From positions 1 to 43,622 of the forward strand of contig JBEVGU010000082.1 in NCBI GenBank assembly GCA_040511595.1: 43,622 nucleotides of DNA, given 5' to 3'. Positions 25,035 through 36,092 of this stretch are shown piece after piece; the first letter of the stretch is position 1; every line of letters begins with the position of its first letter. Source of the stretch: JAOUEA01 sp040511595 (GTDB taxonomy: Bacteria > Actinomycetota > UBA4738 > HRBIN12). The translations under genes were made by a program, and so were the position numbers. The notes below the pieces were generated by a model. The model was given only the letters and a program-made list of their open reading frames with translations. It did not search any database and had not been told where the DNA came from.

Positions 25035-26455
25035 GGACCTACATCCCTCCGGAGGGAAGCATCCCGACCTTGCCGATCCCGACCCTGTCCGGCGTGGGCA
25101 GCGTGCACCTGATCGGCGTCGGCGGCGCGGGCATGCGCAATCTCGCCCGCCTGCTGCACGCGAGGGGCATCGGCGTGAGCGGCTCCGATCTCAAGGACTC
25201 CAAGGGTCTCGCCGAGTTGCGGGCGTCCGGCGCCGACGTCTGGGTGGGCCATGATCCTGCCCGGCTCGGGTCACCCGATGTCGTGATCGTGTCCAGCGCG
25301 ATCGGCCCCGCCAATCCGGAGCTCCGAGCGGCGACGGAACGCGGCATCCCGGTGTGGGCCCGCCAGCAGGCGCTTGCCGCGCTCGTGGAGGGCACGCGAG
25401 CGGTAGCGGTCGCCGGCACGCACGGCAAGACCACCACGACCTCCATGGTCGCGGTGGTCCTGGAGCGGGTCGGCCGCGATCCGAGCTACCTGATCGGCGG
25501 GGACCTGAACGAAAGCGGCAGCGGGGCGCGGTCGGGGCAGGGCGAGCTGTTCGTGTTCGAGGCCGACGAGAGCGACGGGTCGTTCCTGCTCGCCCGGCCC
25601 TCGGTCGGCGTGGTGACGAACGTGGACGTCGATCACGTCGACTTCTACCCGGGGGGCGCCGACGAGATCGAGGCGGCCTTCGCCCGATTCATATCCAGCT
25701 GCGATCATGTCGTCGCGTGCGGCGACGACCCGGGGGTGCGCTCGGTGCTGACCGAGGCGGGCATCGCCGCCCTGCGCTACGGCACTGCCACGGACCTCGA
25801 CCTGGTGGTGACGGTGGACGAGCTCGGCCCCGGCGGCGCGCGCGGCCGGGTCCGCGATCGCGCGGGCGAGGAGGCCATCCTGCGCCTGCGGGTCGACGGG
25901 CCTCACAATCTGCTGAACGCGGCCGCGGCGGTCGGTGTCGCCGGCGTCGTCGGGGTCCCCCTCGCCGAGGCGGCCGAGGCCGTCGGCGCGTACACCGGCG
26001 TGCATCGCCGCTTCGAGCATCGAGGCAGCGCGCGCGGGGCTGACTTCTTCGACGACTACGGTCAAACCCCCGCCGAGATGGCCGTGACGATCGAGACGGC
26101 GCGGCGACGTCGCCCCGGCCGGGTGATCGCCCTCGTTCAGCCGCACCGCTATTGGCGCGTGCAGGCATTCTGGCGGGAGCTCGGCGCCAGCGTGACCGGC
26201 GCCGACCTCGTGCTCGTGACCGACGTGTACGGCGCCGCGCAGGAGCCGATCCCCGGGGTGACCGGGAAGCTCGTCGTGGACGGCGTCTCGCTCGCCTCGC
26301 CCGGCACACCGGTCGTCTACCTGCCCCACCGAGCCGACGTCGTCGACTACCTCGACCGCGAGATCCGTGAGGGCGACCTGGTGATCACGATGGGATGCGG
26401 CGACGTGTGGATGCTCGGTGACGCCGCCCTCGAGAGGATCGGGGGCGGCGGGTGA
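25031..26455 (+). CDS. murC: UDP-MurNAc L-alanine ligase MurC
   Basis: MurC (474 residues) adds L-Ala, the first residue of the stem peptide, to UDP-MurNAc. The N-terminal Rossmann-like domain reads VHLIGVGGAGMRNLARLLHARGIGVSGSD. The ATP loop is VAGTHGKTTTTSM, and the His in place of the Asn found in MurD/E/F is normal for MurC. It is followed by FEADESDGSFL and the C-terminal segment HRRFEHRGSARGADFFDDYGQTPAEM. GTG 25031 overlaps murG, and the stop overlaps the murB GTG. The first 20 residues (MRTYIPPEGSIPTLPIPTLS) are a variable extension. Confidence 0.95.
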   Translation: MRTYIPPEGSIPTLPIPTLSGVGSVHLIGVGGAGMRNLARLLHARGIGVSGSDLKDSKGLAELRASGADVWVGHDPARLGSPDVVIVSSAIGPANPELRAATERGIPVWARQQALAALVEGTRAVAVAGTHGKTTTTSMVAVVLERVGRDPSYLIGGDLNESGSGARSGQGELFVFEADESDGSFLLARPSVGVVTNVDVDHVDFYPGGADEIEAAFARFISSCDHVVACGDDPGVRSVLTEAGIAALRYGTATDLDLVVTVDELGPGGARGRVRDRAGEEAILRLRVDGPHNLLNAAAAVGVAGVVGVPLAEAAEAVGAYTGVHRRFEHRGSARGADFFDDYGQTPAEMAVTIETARRRRPGRVIALVQPHRYWRVQAFWRELGASVTGADLVLVTDVYGAAQEPIPGVTGKLVVDGVSLASPGTPVVYLPHRADVVDYLDREIREGDLVITMGCGDVWMLGDAALERIGGGG

Positions 26456-27381
26456 GCGACCTGGCGCGAGCGGAGTCGATCCTGCGCGCGGCGTGCGGCG
26501 ACCGGGTGCGCGCCCGCTTCCCCATGGCTCCGCTCACCACGTTCCGCATCGGCGGCCCGGCGGCCCTCTACCTCGAAGCCGAATCCGAGGCCGACCTCGA
26601 TGCGGCGAGCGAGGCGATCGTGACCGCGGATCTCCCGTTCGTGGTCATCGGGAAGGGCTCCAACCTCCTCGTGTCCGATCGGGGGTTCGGAGGTCTCGTG
26701 CTGCGCTTGGGGCGCCCGTATCGATGGGCGGCTCGAGACGGCGCCCTGCTCACCGCGGGCGGCGCGATGCCGCTGCCGGCGCTGGCGGGCGTCGCCTTGC
26801 GTCACGGGTTGGGCGGCCTGTCCTTCGGCGTCGCGATCCCAGCGACGGTCGGCGGTGCCGTGAAGATGAACGCGGGCGCGCACGCAGGGGACATGGCCGA
26901 CGTGGTGGCCTCGGTGGAGGTCTATCGGCTGGAGGGCCATCGAACCGGATCGATCCCGGCCGACGCGGCGGGGTTCTCCTACCGCCGGTCGGACCTGCCG
27001 GTCGACTCGGTGATCACGGCTGCGACGATGTCGTTGCGACCGGGCGATCGGACCGAGATCCGGCTCGCGATGGATGAGGCGAGGGAGTGGCGCCGCCGCA
27101 CTCAGCCGCTCGCCGAGCCCAACTGCGGAAGCGTGTTCAAGAATCCTCCGCAGGACCACGCGGCCCGACTGATCGAGTCGGCAGGGCTGAAGGGCGCACG
27201 CGTCGGCGCCGCCGAGGTCTCTCGCAAGCACGCGAACTTCATCGTGGCCGATCCGGGGGGCAGCGCCGACGACGTCCGATCCCTGATCGCTCGGATCCAG
27301 GACGAGGTCGAGGCGCGCTCGGGGGTGCGCCTCGAGCCGGAGGTTCACCTCGTCGGGGAGTTCGATCATGCCGCTGGATGA
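26452..27381 (+). CDS. murB: UDP-N-acetylenolpyruvoylglucosamine reductase MurB
   Basis: MurB (309 residues) reduces UDP-GlcNAc-enolpyruvate to UDP-MurNAc with NADPH and FAD. The FAD-binding domain shows PMAPLTTFRIGGPAALYLEAE and VIGKGSNLLVSDRGFGGLVLRL, then GLSFGVAIPATVGGAVKMNAGAHAGDM. The C-terminal catalytic region has EPNCGSVFKNP, with the Ser proton donor in GS, and IESAGLKGARVGAAEVSRKHANFIV, which makes it the short type II-like form. GTG 26452 overlaps the murC stop by four bases. It overlaps ftsQ by 14 bases. Placing murB between murC and ftsQ differs from Mycobacterium and Streptomyces, where it is elsewhere. Confidence 0.94.
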   Translation: MSDLARAESILRAACGDRVRARFPMAPLTTFRIGGPAALYLEAESEADLDAASEAIVTADLPFVVIGKGSNLLVSDRGFGGLVLRLGRPYRWAARDGALLTAGGAMPLPALAGVALRHGLGGLSFGVAIPATVGGAVKMNAGAHAGDMADVVASVEVYRLEGHRTGSIPADAAGFSYRRSDLPVDSVITAATMSLRPGDRTEIRLAMDEAREWRRRTQPLAEPNCGSVFKNPPQDHAARLIESAGLKGARVGAAEVSRKHANFIVADPGGSADDVRSLIARIQDEVEARSGVRLEPEVHLVGEFDHAAG

Positions 27382-28264
27382 CCGAGCGATCGACTCGGAC
27401 CCGGTCGTTCCCGCGCCGGCTGCCCCGGCGGTCGCGCACCGGGTCGAAGACGCCACCCGCCGTTCGCTGCGCCGATGGGCCATCGCGAGCGGCATCGGGG
27501 TGGTGCTCATAACAGGCTCGGTCACGCTGAGCTACACATCGGTCTTCGGTGCGCGCTCGATCCACGTGAGCGGCGAGGAGCGCATCGGGCCTCGCCGCGT
27601 GCTGAAGCTCGCGGGTGTCGGTGAAGGCACGAACCTCCTACACCTCGACACGCGCGCCGCGGAAGCTCGACTGGAGGGTGAGCCTTGGATCCTCGATGCG
27701 ATCGTGACGGTTGAGCTTCCCTCCACGCTCAGGGTGCGGGTCGTGGAACGAACCCCGGTCCTCGTGCTGAACGACGGGGGCAGACGCGAGTTGGTCTCGG
27801 CGGACGGGGTCGTGCTGGGAGGGGCGCCCCCGGAAACGTCGCTTCCGGAGATGGTCCTCGAGCCCGGCTCGGAGTTCGACGCGGGCGCCGTGCGGGCCGC
27901 GGCCGACGCGGTGGCGGCGATGGAGGCCCCGCTCCGCTCGCAGGTGGCGAGCGTCGGCGTGGCCGATGACGGGGAGCTCTCGATGGTGGTCGACGGGGGC
28001 GTGGAGGTCAGGTACGGATCCGTTGGCGATGCCGCCGCGAAGGCACAGGCCCTGCGGGCGATCCTGAGCTTCGCGGCACGCGAGGGCAAGGTCCTGCTCG
28101 CCGTCGACGTCTCGGCGCCGGGCGCCCCCACCGCCCGGTTCGTGGGTTCCTATCAGCCGCCGACCGGACCCGACCCGTCGGCAGACGTGCCCGAGCCGTC
28201 GGCGGACGACACGGGGGCGGGCGGCGCCGGCTCTCCCTCAGCGTCTGCCTCGCCCACGCCCTAG
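27368..28264 (+). CDS. ftsQ: Cell division protein FtsQ
   Basis: FtsQ (298 residues) is a bitopic divisome protein. A cytoplasmic head (1-35) is followed by one membrane helix (WAIASGIGVVLITGSVTLSY, about 38-57), then the POTRA domain: SVFGARSIHVSGEERIGPRRVLKLAGVGEGTNLLHLDTRAAEARLEGEPWILDAIVTVELPSTLRVRVVERTPV. The FtsQ beta-domain follows. The last 35 residues are a Pro/Ser/Asp-rich disordered tail outside the membrane. ATG 27368 lies inside the murB end, so translation is coupled. It is the last gene of the mraZ-to-ftsQ run; ftsZ, 197 bases downstream, has its own promoter. Confidence 0.92.
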   Translation: MPLDDRAIDSDPVVPAPAAPAVAHRVEDATRRSLRRWAIASGIGVVLITGSVTLSYTSVFGARSIHVSGEERIGPRRVLKLAGVGEGTNLLHLDTRAAEARLEGEPWILDAIVTVELPSTLRVRVVERTPVLVLNDGGRRELVSADGVVLGGAPPETSLPEMVLEPGSEFDAGAVRAAADAVAAMEAPLRSQVASVGVADDGELSMVVDGGVEVRYGSVGDAAAKAQALRAILSFAAREGKVLLAVDVSAPGAPTARFVGSYQPPTGPDPSADVPEPSADDTGAGGAGSPSASASPTP

Positions 28265-28339
28265 CCTCCGGCGAACTGTCATCCCACCCGACAACCACGT
28301 CGAGCCCGAGACTTGACGGACCTGCGGATCCTTAGTAAC

Positions 28340-28369
28340 TTGCGGGACTCTACGTCATGTAGATATAAC
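28340..28369 (+). promoter_or_regulatory. ftsZ promoter with a dyad in the spacer
   Basis: The 28265-28461 gap is the most AT-rich stretch in the region. TTGCGG (28340-28345) and TATAAC (28364-28369) are 18 bases apart. Between them TCTAC (28349-28353) and GTAGA (28359-28363) form an inverted repeat with a 5-base centre, abutting the -10. A regulator bound there would occlude polymerase. A second TTGACA lies at 28383-28388 with no matching -10. TTGACG (28313) with TAGTAA (28333) is too closely spaced. Confidence 0.5.
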
Positions 28370-28461
28370 AATGACGTTGCAGTTGACAGTGAGGGTTGCT
28401 GCACGGACGACGACATCTCCCCGGTGGATCGGGTCGCGACTCGATGGAGGAAGGTAGGCAG

Positions 28462-29628
28462 ATGGACGTTCCCCAGAACTACCTCGCCGTGATCAAGGTG
28501 GTCGGCATCGGTGGGGGCGGCGTGAACGCGGTGAACCGCATGATCGAGGCAGGCTTGCGGGGCGTCGAGTTCATCGCCGTCAACACCGACGCGCAGACGT
28601 TGCTGATGTCCGACGCCGAGGTGAAGCTCGACATCGGTCGTGAGACGACCCGGGGTCTGGGGGCCGGCTCGGATCCCGAGGTGGGCAAGGGAGCGTCCAC
28701 GGGGCACGCCGACGAGATCGAGGAGATCCTCAAGGGCGCCGACATGGTCTTCATCACGGCCGGCGAGGGCGGCGGAACGGGCACGGGCGGTGCCCCGGTC
28801 GTCGCCGAGATCGCGCGCGGCCTCGGCGCCCTCACGATCGGCGTCGTCACTCGCCCGTTCGGATTCGAGGGGCGCAAGCGCGCCACCCAGGCGGACCTCG
28901 GCATCACCGAGCTCAAGAAAGCCGTCGACACGCTCATCGTCGTGCCCAACGATCGGCTGCTCCAGGTCGCCGACCCGAACATGCCGATGATCGAGGCCTT
29001 CCGCATGGCCGACCAGGTCCTGTACCAGGGGGTCGACGGCATCACCTCCCTCATCACCACGCCCGGCTTGATCAACCTCGACTTCGCCGACGTGAAATCC
29101 GTGATGTCGGGAGCCGGGTCGGCGCTCATGGGCATCGGGCTCGGCACCGGCGCCGACCGCGCCACCGAGGCTGCGAAGTCGGCGATCTCGAGCCCGCTGC
29201 TCGAGTCCTCGATCGACGGAGCCAAGGGCGTGTTGTTGTCCATCGCCGGTCCCACCGACCTGACGTTGCACGAGGTGAACCAGGCGGCCGATGCCATCAC
29301 GCGGGTGGCGCATCCCGATGCCAACATCATCTTCGGTGCCGTGGTCGACGACGCGCTCGGCGAGGAGGTCCGCGTCACGGTCGTCGCGGCGGGGTTCGAC
29401 AAGGTGGCCCCGAGCGCCGCGGGCGGCAACCAGTTCGAGTCGAGGCTGTCACGCCTGCTCGAGGAACCGGTCCGCGAGGGGGCCGAGGGCGAATCGCTGC
29501 CCTCGATCCTCGCCGAGGACGCCGACGACGAGGCCGACGTGTTCGTGACCGGAGAGCAGGAGCCACAGCCGTCGGTCTCGTTCGATGCGGAAGAGGATCT
29601 CGACATCCCGGACTTCTTGAAGAGCTGA
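28462..29628 (+). CDS. ftsZ: Cell division GTPase FtsZ
   Basis: FtsZ (388 residues) is the tubulin-like GTPase that forms the division ring. VVGIGGGGVNAVNRMIEAGLRGVEFIAVNTDAQ opens the GTP-binding domain, GEGGGTGTGGAPVVAEIAR is the tubulin signature GGGTGTG, and the T7 loop appears as NLDFADVKSVMSGAGSALMGIG with the catalytic Asp residues. A variable linker rich in Glu/Asp leads to the conserved C-terminal peptide DLDIPDFLKS, which binds SepF and other partners. ATG 28462 is chosen because of GGAGGAAGG upstream and the family start (MDVPQNYLAVIKVVG); ATG 28444 is an in-frame alternative. No ftsA is present, as expected for actinobacteria. Confidence 0.97.
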   Translation: MDVPQNYLAVIKVVGIGGGGVNAVNRMIEAGLRGVEFIAVNTDAQTLLMSDAEVKLDIGRETTRGLGAGSDPEVGKGASTGHADEIEEILKGADMVFITAGEGGGTGTGGAPVVAEIARGLGALTIGVVTRPFGFEGRKRATQADLGITELKKAVDTLIVVPNDRLLQVADPNMPMIEAFRMADQVLYQGVDGITSLITTPGLINLDFADVKSVMSGAGSALMGIGLGTGADRATEAAKSAISSPLLESSIDGAKGVLLSIAGPTDLTLHEVNQAADAITRVAHPDANIIFGAVVDDALGEEVRVTVVAAGFDKVAPSAAGGNQFESRLSRLLEEPVREGAEGESLPSILAEDADDEADVFVTGEQEPQPSVSFDAEEDLDIPDFLKS

Positions 29629-29646
29629 CGGAACGCGCCTCGCTCC

Positions 29647-29667
29647 GCGCGGCCCCGAAGGGGCGCG
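29647..29667 (+). terminator. Hairpin after ftsZ, possible terminator
   Basis: CGCGGCCCC (29648-29656), loop GAA, and GGGGCGCG (29660-29667) pair along 8 bases with one bulged G. It lies 20 bases after the ftsZ stop. There is no U-run, which is common in high-GC actinobacterial terminators. Confidence 0.55.
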
Positions 29668-29737
29668 GGGGCGGGGAGGCTTACACGCGAGGAGGCGCCC
29701 TTCCCCCGCCTCTTGGCCGAGAGACCTCCCCGCCCCC
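29667..29737. repeat. Large inverted repeat between ftsZ and yggS
   Basis: GGGGGCGGGGAGG (29667-29679) is an exact inverted copy of CCTCCCCGCCCCC (29725-29737), with 45 bases between. The interior can itself pair through GAGGCG-like and CGCCTC arms. It may be a second terminator, an RNA-processing stem or a small structured RNA. Nothing coding was seen in the whole 29629-29808 gap. Confidence 0.6.
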
Positions 29738-29808
29738 GATCTCGTTCCGGGCCGGCCCGGTCCGGTCCGCGGGGCGAGGCCCAGGGCTAGGGATGGCACG
29801 ATAAGTGC

Positions 29809-30519
29809 GTGCACGCGACCCGCGACGAGATACTCGAGAACCTTCGGTCGGTCTCGGCCCGCATCGAGCGCGCCTGCGATCGCTCGGGCCGCGATCCGGG
29901 CTCGGTCCTGCTCGTGGCCGCGGCCAAGACCCAGCCGGCGGAAGCGATCGGCTGGGTCGTGGACGCGGGCGTCCGAGCGATCGGGGAGAACTACGTCCGG
30001 GAGCTCCGGGAGATGCATGGCGTGGTCCGGGGCGCTCGCTGGCACTACATCGGCGCCCTGCAGACGAACACGTCCCACCACGTGGCGGCGCTGGCCGACG
30101 TGGTGGAGACGCTCTCGGGCGGACGCGCGACCGAGCGTCTCGCACGGCGAGCGTCCGAGTCGGGCAGGACGATCGAGGCCCTGATCGAGGTCGACTTCAC
30201 GGGCAGCCGGGCCGGAGTCGCATCCGATGAGACCCTCGTGGTGGCGAACCGAGTGGCGGTCATGGAGGGGCTCCGCCTGCGCGGTCTGATGACGATCCCG
30301 CCCGCGGGCGCGACGCCCGACGACGCCCGTCCATGGTTCCGGGAGCTCCGTGGGCTCCGCGACGCGGTGCGGGAGAACCACCCCGACGTTGTGGACTTGA
30401 GCATGGGGATGTCGTTGGATTACGAGGCTGCGGTAGAGGAAGGCGCTACGATAGTCCGCATCGGAACGGCGCTGTTCGGGCCCAGGAAGCTGGCTGGCGA
30501 GCCGAGCGGGGCGCCGTGA
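29809..30519 (+). CDS. PLP homeostasis protein (YggS/YlmE family)
   Basis: The 236-residue protein is a PLP-binding TIM-barrel of the YggS/PLPBP family, which keeps pyridoxal phosphate and amino-acid pools in balance. Lys40 in LVAAAKTQPAEAI is the expected PLP lysine. GENYVRELREM, WHYIGALQTN, GLMTIPPAG and LSMGMSLDYEAAVEEGATIVRIGTALFG are family motifs, the last forming the phosphate site. GTG 29809 gives the family N-terminus. A GCTAGGGA/GATAAG-like -10 lies just upstream. In many actinobacteria pgeF lies between ftsZ and this gene; it is absent here. Confidence 0.93.
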   Translation: MHATRDEILENLRSVSARIERACDRSGRDPGSVLLVAAAKTQPAEAIGWVVDAGVRAIGENYVRELREMHGVVRGARWHYIGALQTNTSHHVAALADVVETLSGGRATERLARRASESGRTIEALIEVDFTGSRAGVASDETLVVANRVAVMEGLRLRGLMTIPPAGATPDDARPWFRELRGLRDAVRENHPDVVDLSMGMSLDYEAAVEEGATIVRIGTALFGPRKLAGEPSGAP

Positions 30520-30569
30520 CACGGCCGACGACATGACGTGGGTCGGCCGAGGACACGAGAGGAACGGAG

Positions 30570-31040
30570 ATGGCCGGCGTGTGGAAGAAGACCCTGAACT
30601 ATCTGGGGCTCGTCGAGGAGGACGAAGACTTCGTCGACGACATGCCCGAGGCCGAGCCCGCGCCCGTGCGTCGCATGCGGCCCCACGCCGTTCGCGAGGT
30701 CCCCGCCGAGGCCGAGGGCGTCGTGCGGACGATCGCCTCGCCGCGGCCGGTGTCCGCCGGCATGAGCTCGATCCACAAGTCCGAGCCCAAGCGGTTCAAC
30801 GAGGCCCGTGAGGTCGCCGACCGGTTCAAGGACGGCACCGCGGTCATCATGAACCTGCAGTCGACAGAGGATTCGATCGCCCGCCGGCTCGTGGACTTCG
30901 CGAGCGGGCTCGTCTACGGCCTCGACGGCAAGATCGAGCTGGTGGCCAATCGCGTGTACCTCCTCACGCCGGCCGACGTCGAGGTGTCCGCGGAGGAACG
31001 TGAGCGCATCGCGGGCACCGGCTTCTACAACCAGTTCTGA
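30570..31040 (+). CDS. sepF: Cell division protein SepF
   Basis: SepF (156 residues) links FtsZ to the membrane in organisms lacking FtsA. It has the N-terminal membrane-targeting segment MAGVWKKTLNYLGLVEEDEDF, a variable linker, and the SepF core at about 66-150 (HKSEPKRFNEAREVADRFKDGTAVIMNLQSTEDSIARRLVDFASGLVYGLDGKIE), ending VYLLTPADVEV. The core residues that form the FtsZ-tail-binding dimer are in place. It follows yggS by 50 bases and precedes yggT, the usual actinobacterial order. Confidence 0.95.
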   Translation: MAGVWKKTLNYLGLVEEDEDFVDDMPEAEPAPVRRMRPHAVREVPAEAEGVVRTIASPRPVSAGMSSIHKSEPKRFNEAREVADRFKDGTAVIMNLQSTEDSIARRLVDFASGLVYGLDGKIELVANRVYLLTPADVEVSAEERERIAGTGFYNQF

Positions 31041-31094
31041 GTGGTCGCCGTCCGGTGACCCGGAGGAGCGCGGGAACGTGGTCCCACCGCGGCT

Positions 31095-31102
31095 GCTAGC
31101 CT
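31095..31102 (+). promoter_or_regulatory. yggT promoter -10, probably leaderless
   Basis: GCTAGCCT ends 9 bases before ATG 31112. No ribosome-binding site precedes this start, so leaderless initiation from a local promoter is likely, in addition to any read-through from sepF. Confidence 0.4.
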
Positions 31103-31111
31103 CTGCTCCCG

Positions 31112-31387
31112 ATGATCGCGGCATCCCCCGTCATCCGACTCGTGTGCCTCGCGCTCACCGTCGTCTGGATCGTGCTGTTGATCCGGGTGGTGCTGAGCTG
31201 GGTGCAGCTCGCCGGTTGGCGTCCCCCCGCGACAGGACCGTTGCGCTCCGCGTACGAGATGTTGTTCGACGTGACCGAACCGCCGCTGCGCGCCCTGCGC
31301 CGCATCGTGCCGCCGGCGGGCATGTTCGACCTGTCGGTCGTGGTCGCGTTCATCCTCATCTTCGTGCTGCAGACGGCGCTCTGTTGA
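31112..31387 (+). CDS. YggT family membrane protein
   Basis: The 91-residue integral membrane protein has two hydrophobic helices: VIRLVCLALTVVWIVLLIRVVLSW (6-29) and VVVAFILIFVLQTAL (about 76-90). The family motif DVTEPPLRALRRIVPPAGMFDLS lies between them. YggT proteins are encoded between sepF and divIVA in many Gram-positive bacteria; a role in envelope or division control is suspected but not proven. The start has a GCTA-type -10 directly upstream. The stop is 16 bases before divIVA. Confidence 0.9.
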   Translation: MIAASPVIRLVCLALTVVWIVLLIRVVLSWVQLAGWRPPATGPLRSAYEMLFDVTEPPLRALRRIVPPAGMFDLSVVVAFILIFVLQTALC

Positions 31388-31403
31388 TCCAGGAGGGGTC
31401 CCG

Positions 31404-32213
31404 ATGGGCAAGCGAAACACGGCACCAGATCAGGGCGCGACGGCCGGCGCCCGCGCGCTGACCGCGCTCGACATCCAGCAGAAGGAGTTCCGCGTCTCGC
31501 GCTTCGGCGGCTACAAGATGCGCGACGTCGACGAGTTCCTCGATCAGCTCACCGACGCGTTCTCCACGCTCGCGAGCGAGAACGAGCGGCTGCGCTCGGG
31601 TGCCGCTCCCGTCGTGGGCTCGCCCGACCTCGACGACGTGTCACGCCAGGCCGACGAGATCATCGCGCGCGCTCGGGCCGAGGCTGCCCGCATCACGCAG
31701 GAGGCCCGGGCCGGGGCGGGCGCCGGGCTCGGCGCGGTGTCGGCAGTGAGCGCGGGCTCTCAAGGCAACGCCGCGGTGAGTGACTTCCTCACCCGGGAGC
31801 GGGAGTTCCTGCAGTCGCTGGCCGGACTCGTGCAACAGCACGCGGAAGCCGTCAAGGGCATGGCGAAGACCTCGCGAACCGCCCCGTCGCATTCCGCGGC
31901 GTCGACAGCCGCGGCGCCGGCGGCCGGCGCTCCAGGCGACGCGGCATCGGCGGCACGTCCCGCGCCATCGGCGCGGAAGACCGGCGAGGCGGCGCCGTCG
32001 CCCCAGCCGAGGCCCGAGGCCGACGCGGGGGCCGATGCGAGGTCTGACACCCAGGCAGACGATGGGACCGAGGACGTCCAGGAACCCACCCGGGTCCCCG
32101 ACAGCGAGCCCACGGTCCGCATCGAGGAGCCCGCTGGAGCTCGGTCGGCGCGCAGCGACGGCGAGCCCGAAGGGGACGGCTCCCTGCGCGAGCTGTTCTG
32201 GGGTGAGGACTGA
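31404..32213 (+). CDS. divIVA: DivIVA (Wag31-type) polar growth protein
   Basis: DivIVA (269 residues) is a coiled-coil protein that marks curved membranes and directs polar wall growth in actinobacteria. The membrane-binding N-terminal domain is LTALDIQQKEFRVSRFGGYKMRDVDEFLDQLTDAF (20-54), with the conserved FRxxRFGGY and VDxFLD. A coiled coil with ADEIIARARAEAARITQEA follows, then an Ala/Pro/Asp-rich disordered region (about 155-245) and a short conserved-looking end, LRELFWGED. AGGAGG precedes ATG 31404. The repetitive low-complexity region is longer than the coiled coil, which is unusual relative to compact Firmicute DivIVA but common in actinobacteria. Confidence 0.92.
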   Translation: MGKRNTAPDQGATAGARALTALDIQQKEFRVSRFGGYKMRDVDEFLDQLTDAFSTLASENERLRSGAAPVVGSPDLDDVSRQADEIIARARAEAARITQEARAGAGAGLGAVSAVSAGSQGNAAVSDFLTREREFLQSLAGLVQQHAEAVKGMAKTSRTAPSHSAASTAAAPAAGAPGDAASAARPAPSARKTGEAAPSPQPRPEADAGADARSDTQADDGTEDVQEPTRVPDSEPTVRIEEPAGARSARSDGEPEGDGSLRELFWGED

Positions 32214-32417
32214 GGCAGGCACCCTCGACGTCGCCCACCGGCGAGCCGCCACAGTACGGCCGCGATGTCGCCGTCCGCTACTTCCTCGCGTTCGTCCTGG
32301 GCGTGCTCTGCTTGATCTGTCTCGTGATCGGCCTCGCGATCGAGCGTGGCACCGTCCTCGTGGGCATCGCGATCGTGGCGGCCGTCCTCTCCCTCGCCTC
32401 GGTCGGTGGGGCGACCG

Positions 32418-35615
<3,198 letters not shown>

Positions 35616-35654
35616 CTCGGCCCTCCGTCGCGTCGTCTCGTCCGCACGTACGAA

Positions 35655-35686
35655 ACGCCCCGTCCCATCGTGCCGGGACGAGGCGT
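35655..35686 (-). terminator. Attenuator hairpin of the ileS T-box
   Basis: On the reverse strand ACGCCTCGTCCC, an 8-base loop, and GGGACGGGGCGT form a 12-base stem with one G-U pair, followed by TTCGT. It starts 7 bases after the T-box sequence, so it competes with the antiterminator, which would use the same TCGTCCC strand. The U-run is weak. Confidence 0.7.
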
Positions 35687-35860
35687 GGGCCCCGCGGTAC
35701 CACCCAGCGTTGCCGGGTCTCACGAACCGGCCGCTCACGGCCGCTGTCACGGCCTCCCGCGATCACGGGCGGGACCCGGCTGCGCCTACCGCGGTCGCGG
35801 GTCGCCGGCGGCCGGTTCGGGCAGCGGCTCGGGGAGGATGGTCGCGAGAGCTCGGCGCCG
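35687..35860 (-). ncRNA. T-box leader of ileS
   Basis: On the reverse strand, GGGTGGTACCGCG (35705-35693) is the conserved T-box antiterminator sequence. Its TGGT bulge pairs with the ACCA end of uncharged tRNA. It lies 78 bases before the ileS start and directly upstream of the attenuator hairpin. A candidate Ile specifier codon ATC lies at 35839-35837 (CGACCATCC); the stem around it was not folded by computation and the 5' limit is approximate. A TAGCAT -10 at 35939-35934 could drive the leader. The expected effect is expression of ileS when tRNA-Ile is uncharged. Confidence 0.85.
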
Positions 35861-35953
35861 GGCTCCCACCGTCCCCGGCTCGCTCTGGCTCCGCGTTCCC
35901 GCGATCGTGTTCCCGTCGTCGCCTCTGGCGGGCATGCTACACCCGTGGCGGGC

Positions 35954-36043
35954 GTGAGGGTGCGCGTCCGCGGAAGGACCAAGACCGACCTCCTCGAGAG
36001 CGTCTCGGACGAGGCGCTCCAGCGGGCCGTCGAGGCCCTCTGA
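35954..36043 (+). CDS. Possible 29-residue peptide
   Basis: GTG 35954 opens a short frame, MRVRVRGRTKTDLLESVSDEAL followed by QRAVEAL, ending at TGA 36043. The first part is basic and the second could be an amphipathic helix. GCTACACC (35936-35943) ends 10 bases upstream, close to the leaderless layout seen at other genes here; GTG 35945 is an in-frame alternative start. It lies between the divergent ileS leader and the DksA/TraR gene. Evidence is weak and chance is possible. Confidence 0.28.
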   Translation: MRVRVRGRTKTDLLESVSDEALQRAVEAL

Positions 36044-36075
36044 CCTGCGGGAACGCGTTCTGATCGGTGCCATCT

Positions 36076-36083
36076 GCTACCCT
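36076..36083 (+). promoter_or_regulatory. DksA/TraR gene -10, probably leaderless
   Basis: GCTACCCT ends 9 bases before ATG 36093. The palindrome GAACGCGTTC (36051-36060) sits where the -35 would be. No ribosome-binding site precedes the start. Confidence 0.45.
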
Positions 36084-36092
36084 GCGCCGACC

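Noticed and set aside
32265..32320. ATG in CGATGTCGCC as the start of the gene after divIVA
   Set aside because: That frame stops after about 16 codons and does not encode the membrane helices.
36051..36060. GAACGCGTTC as another LexA site
   Set aside because: The half-sites are separated by two bases instead of four, so it does not fit the LexA operator; a different regulator or chance is likelier.
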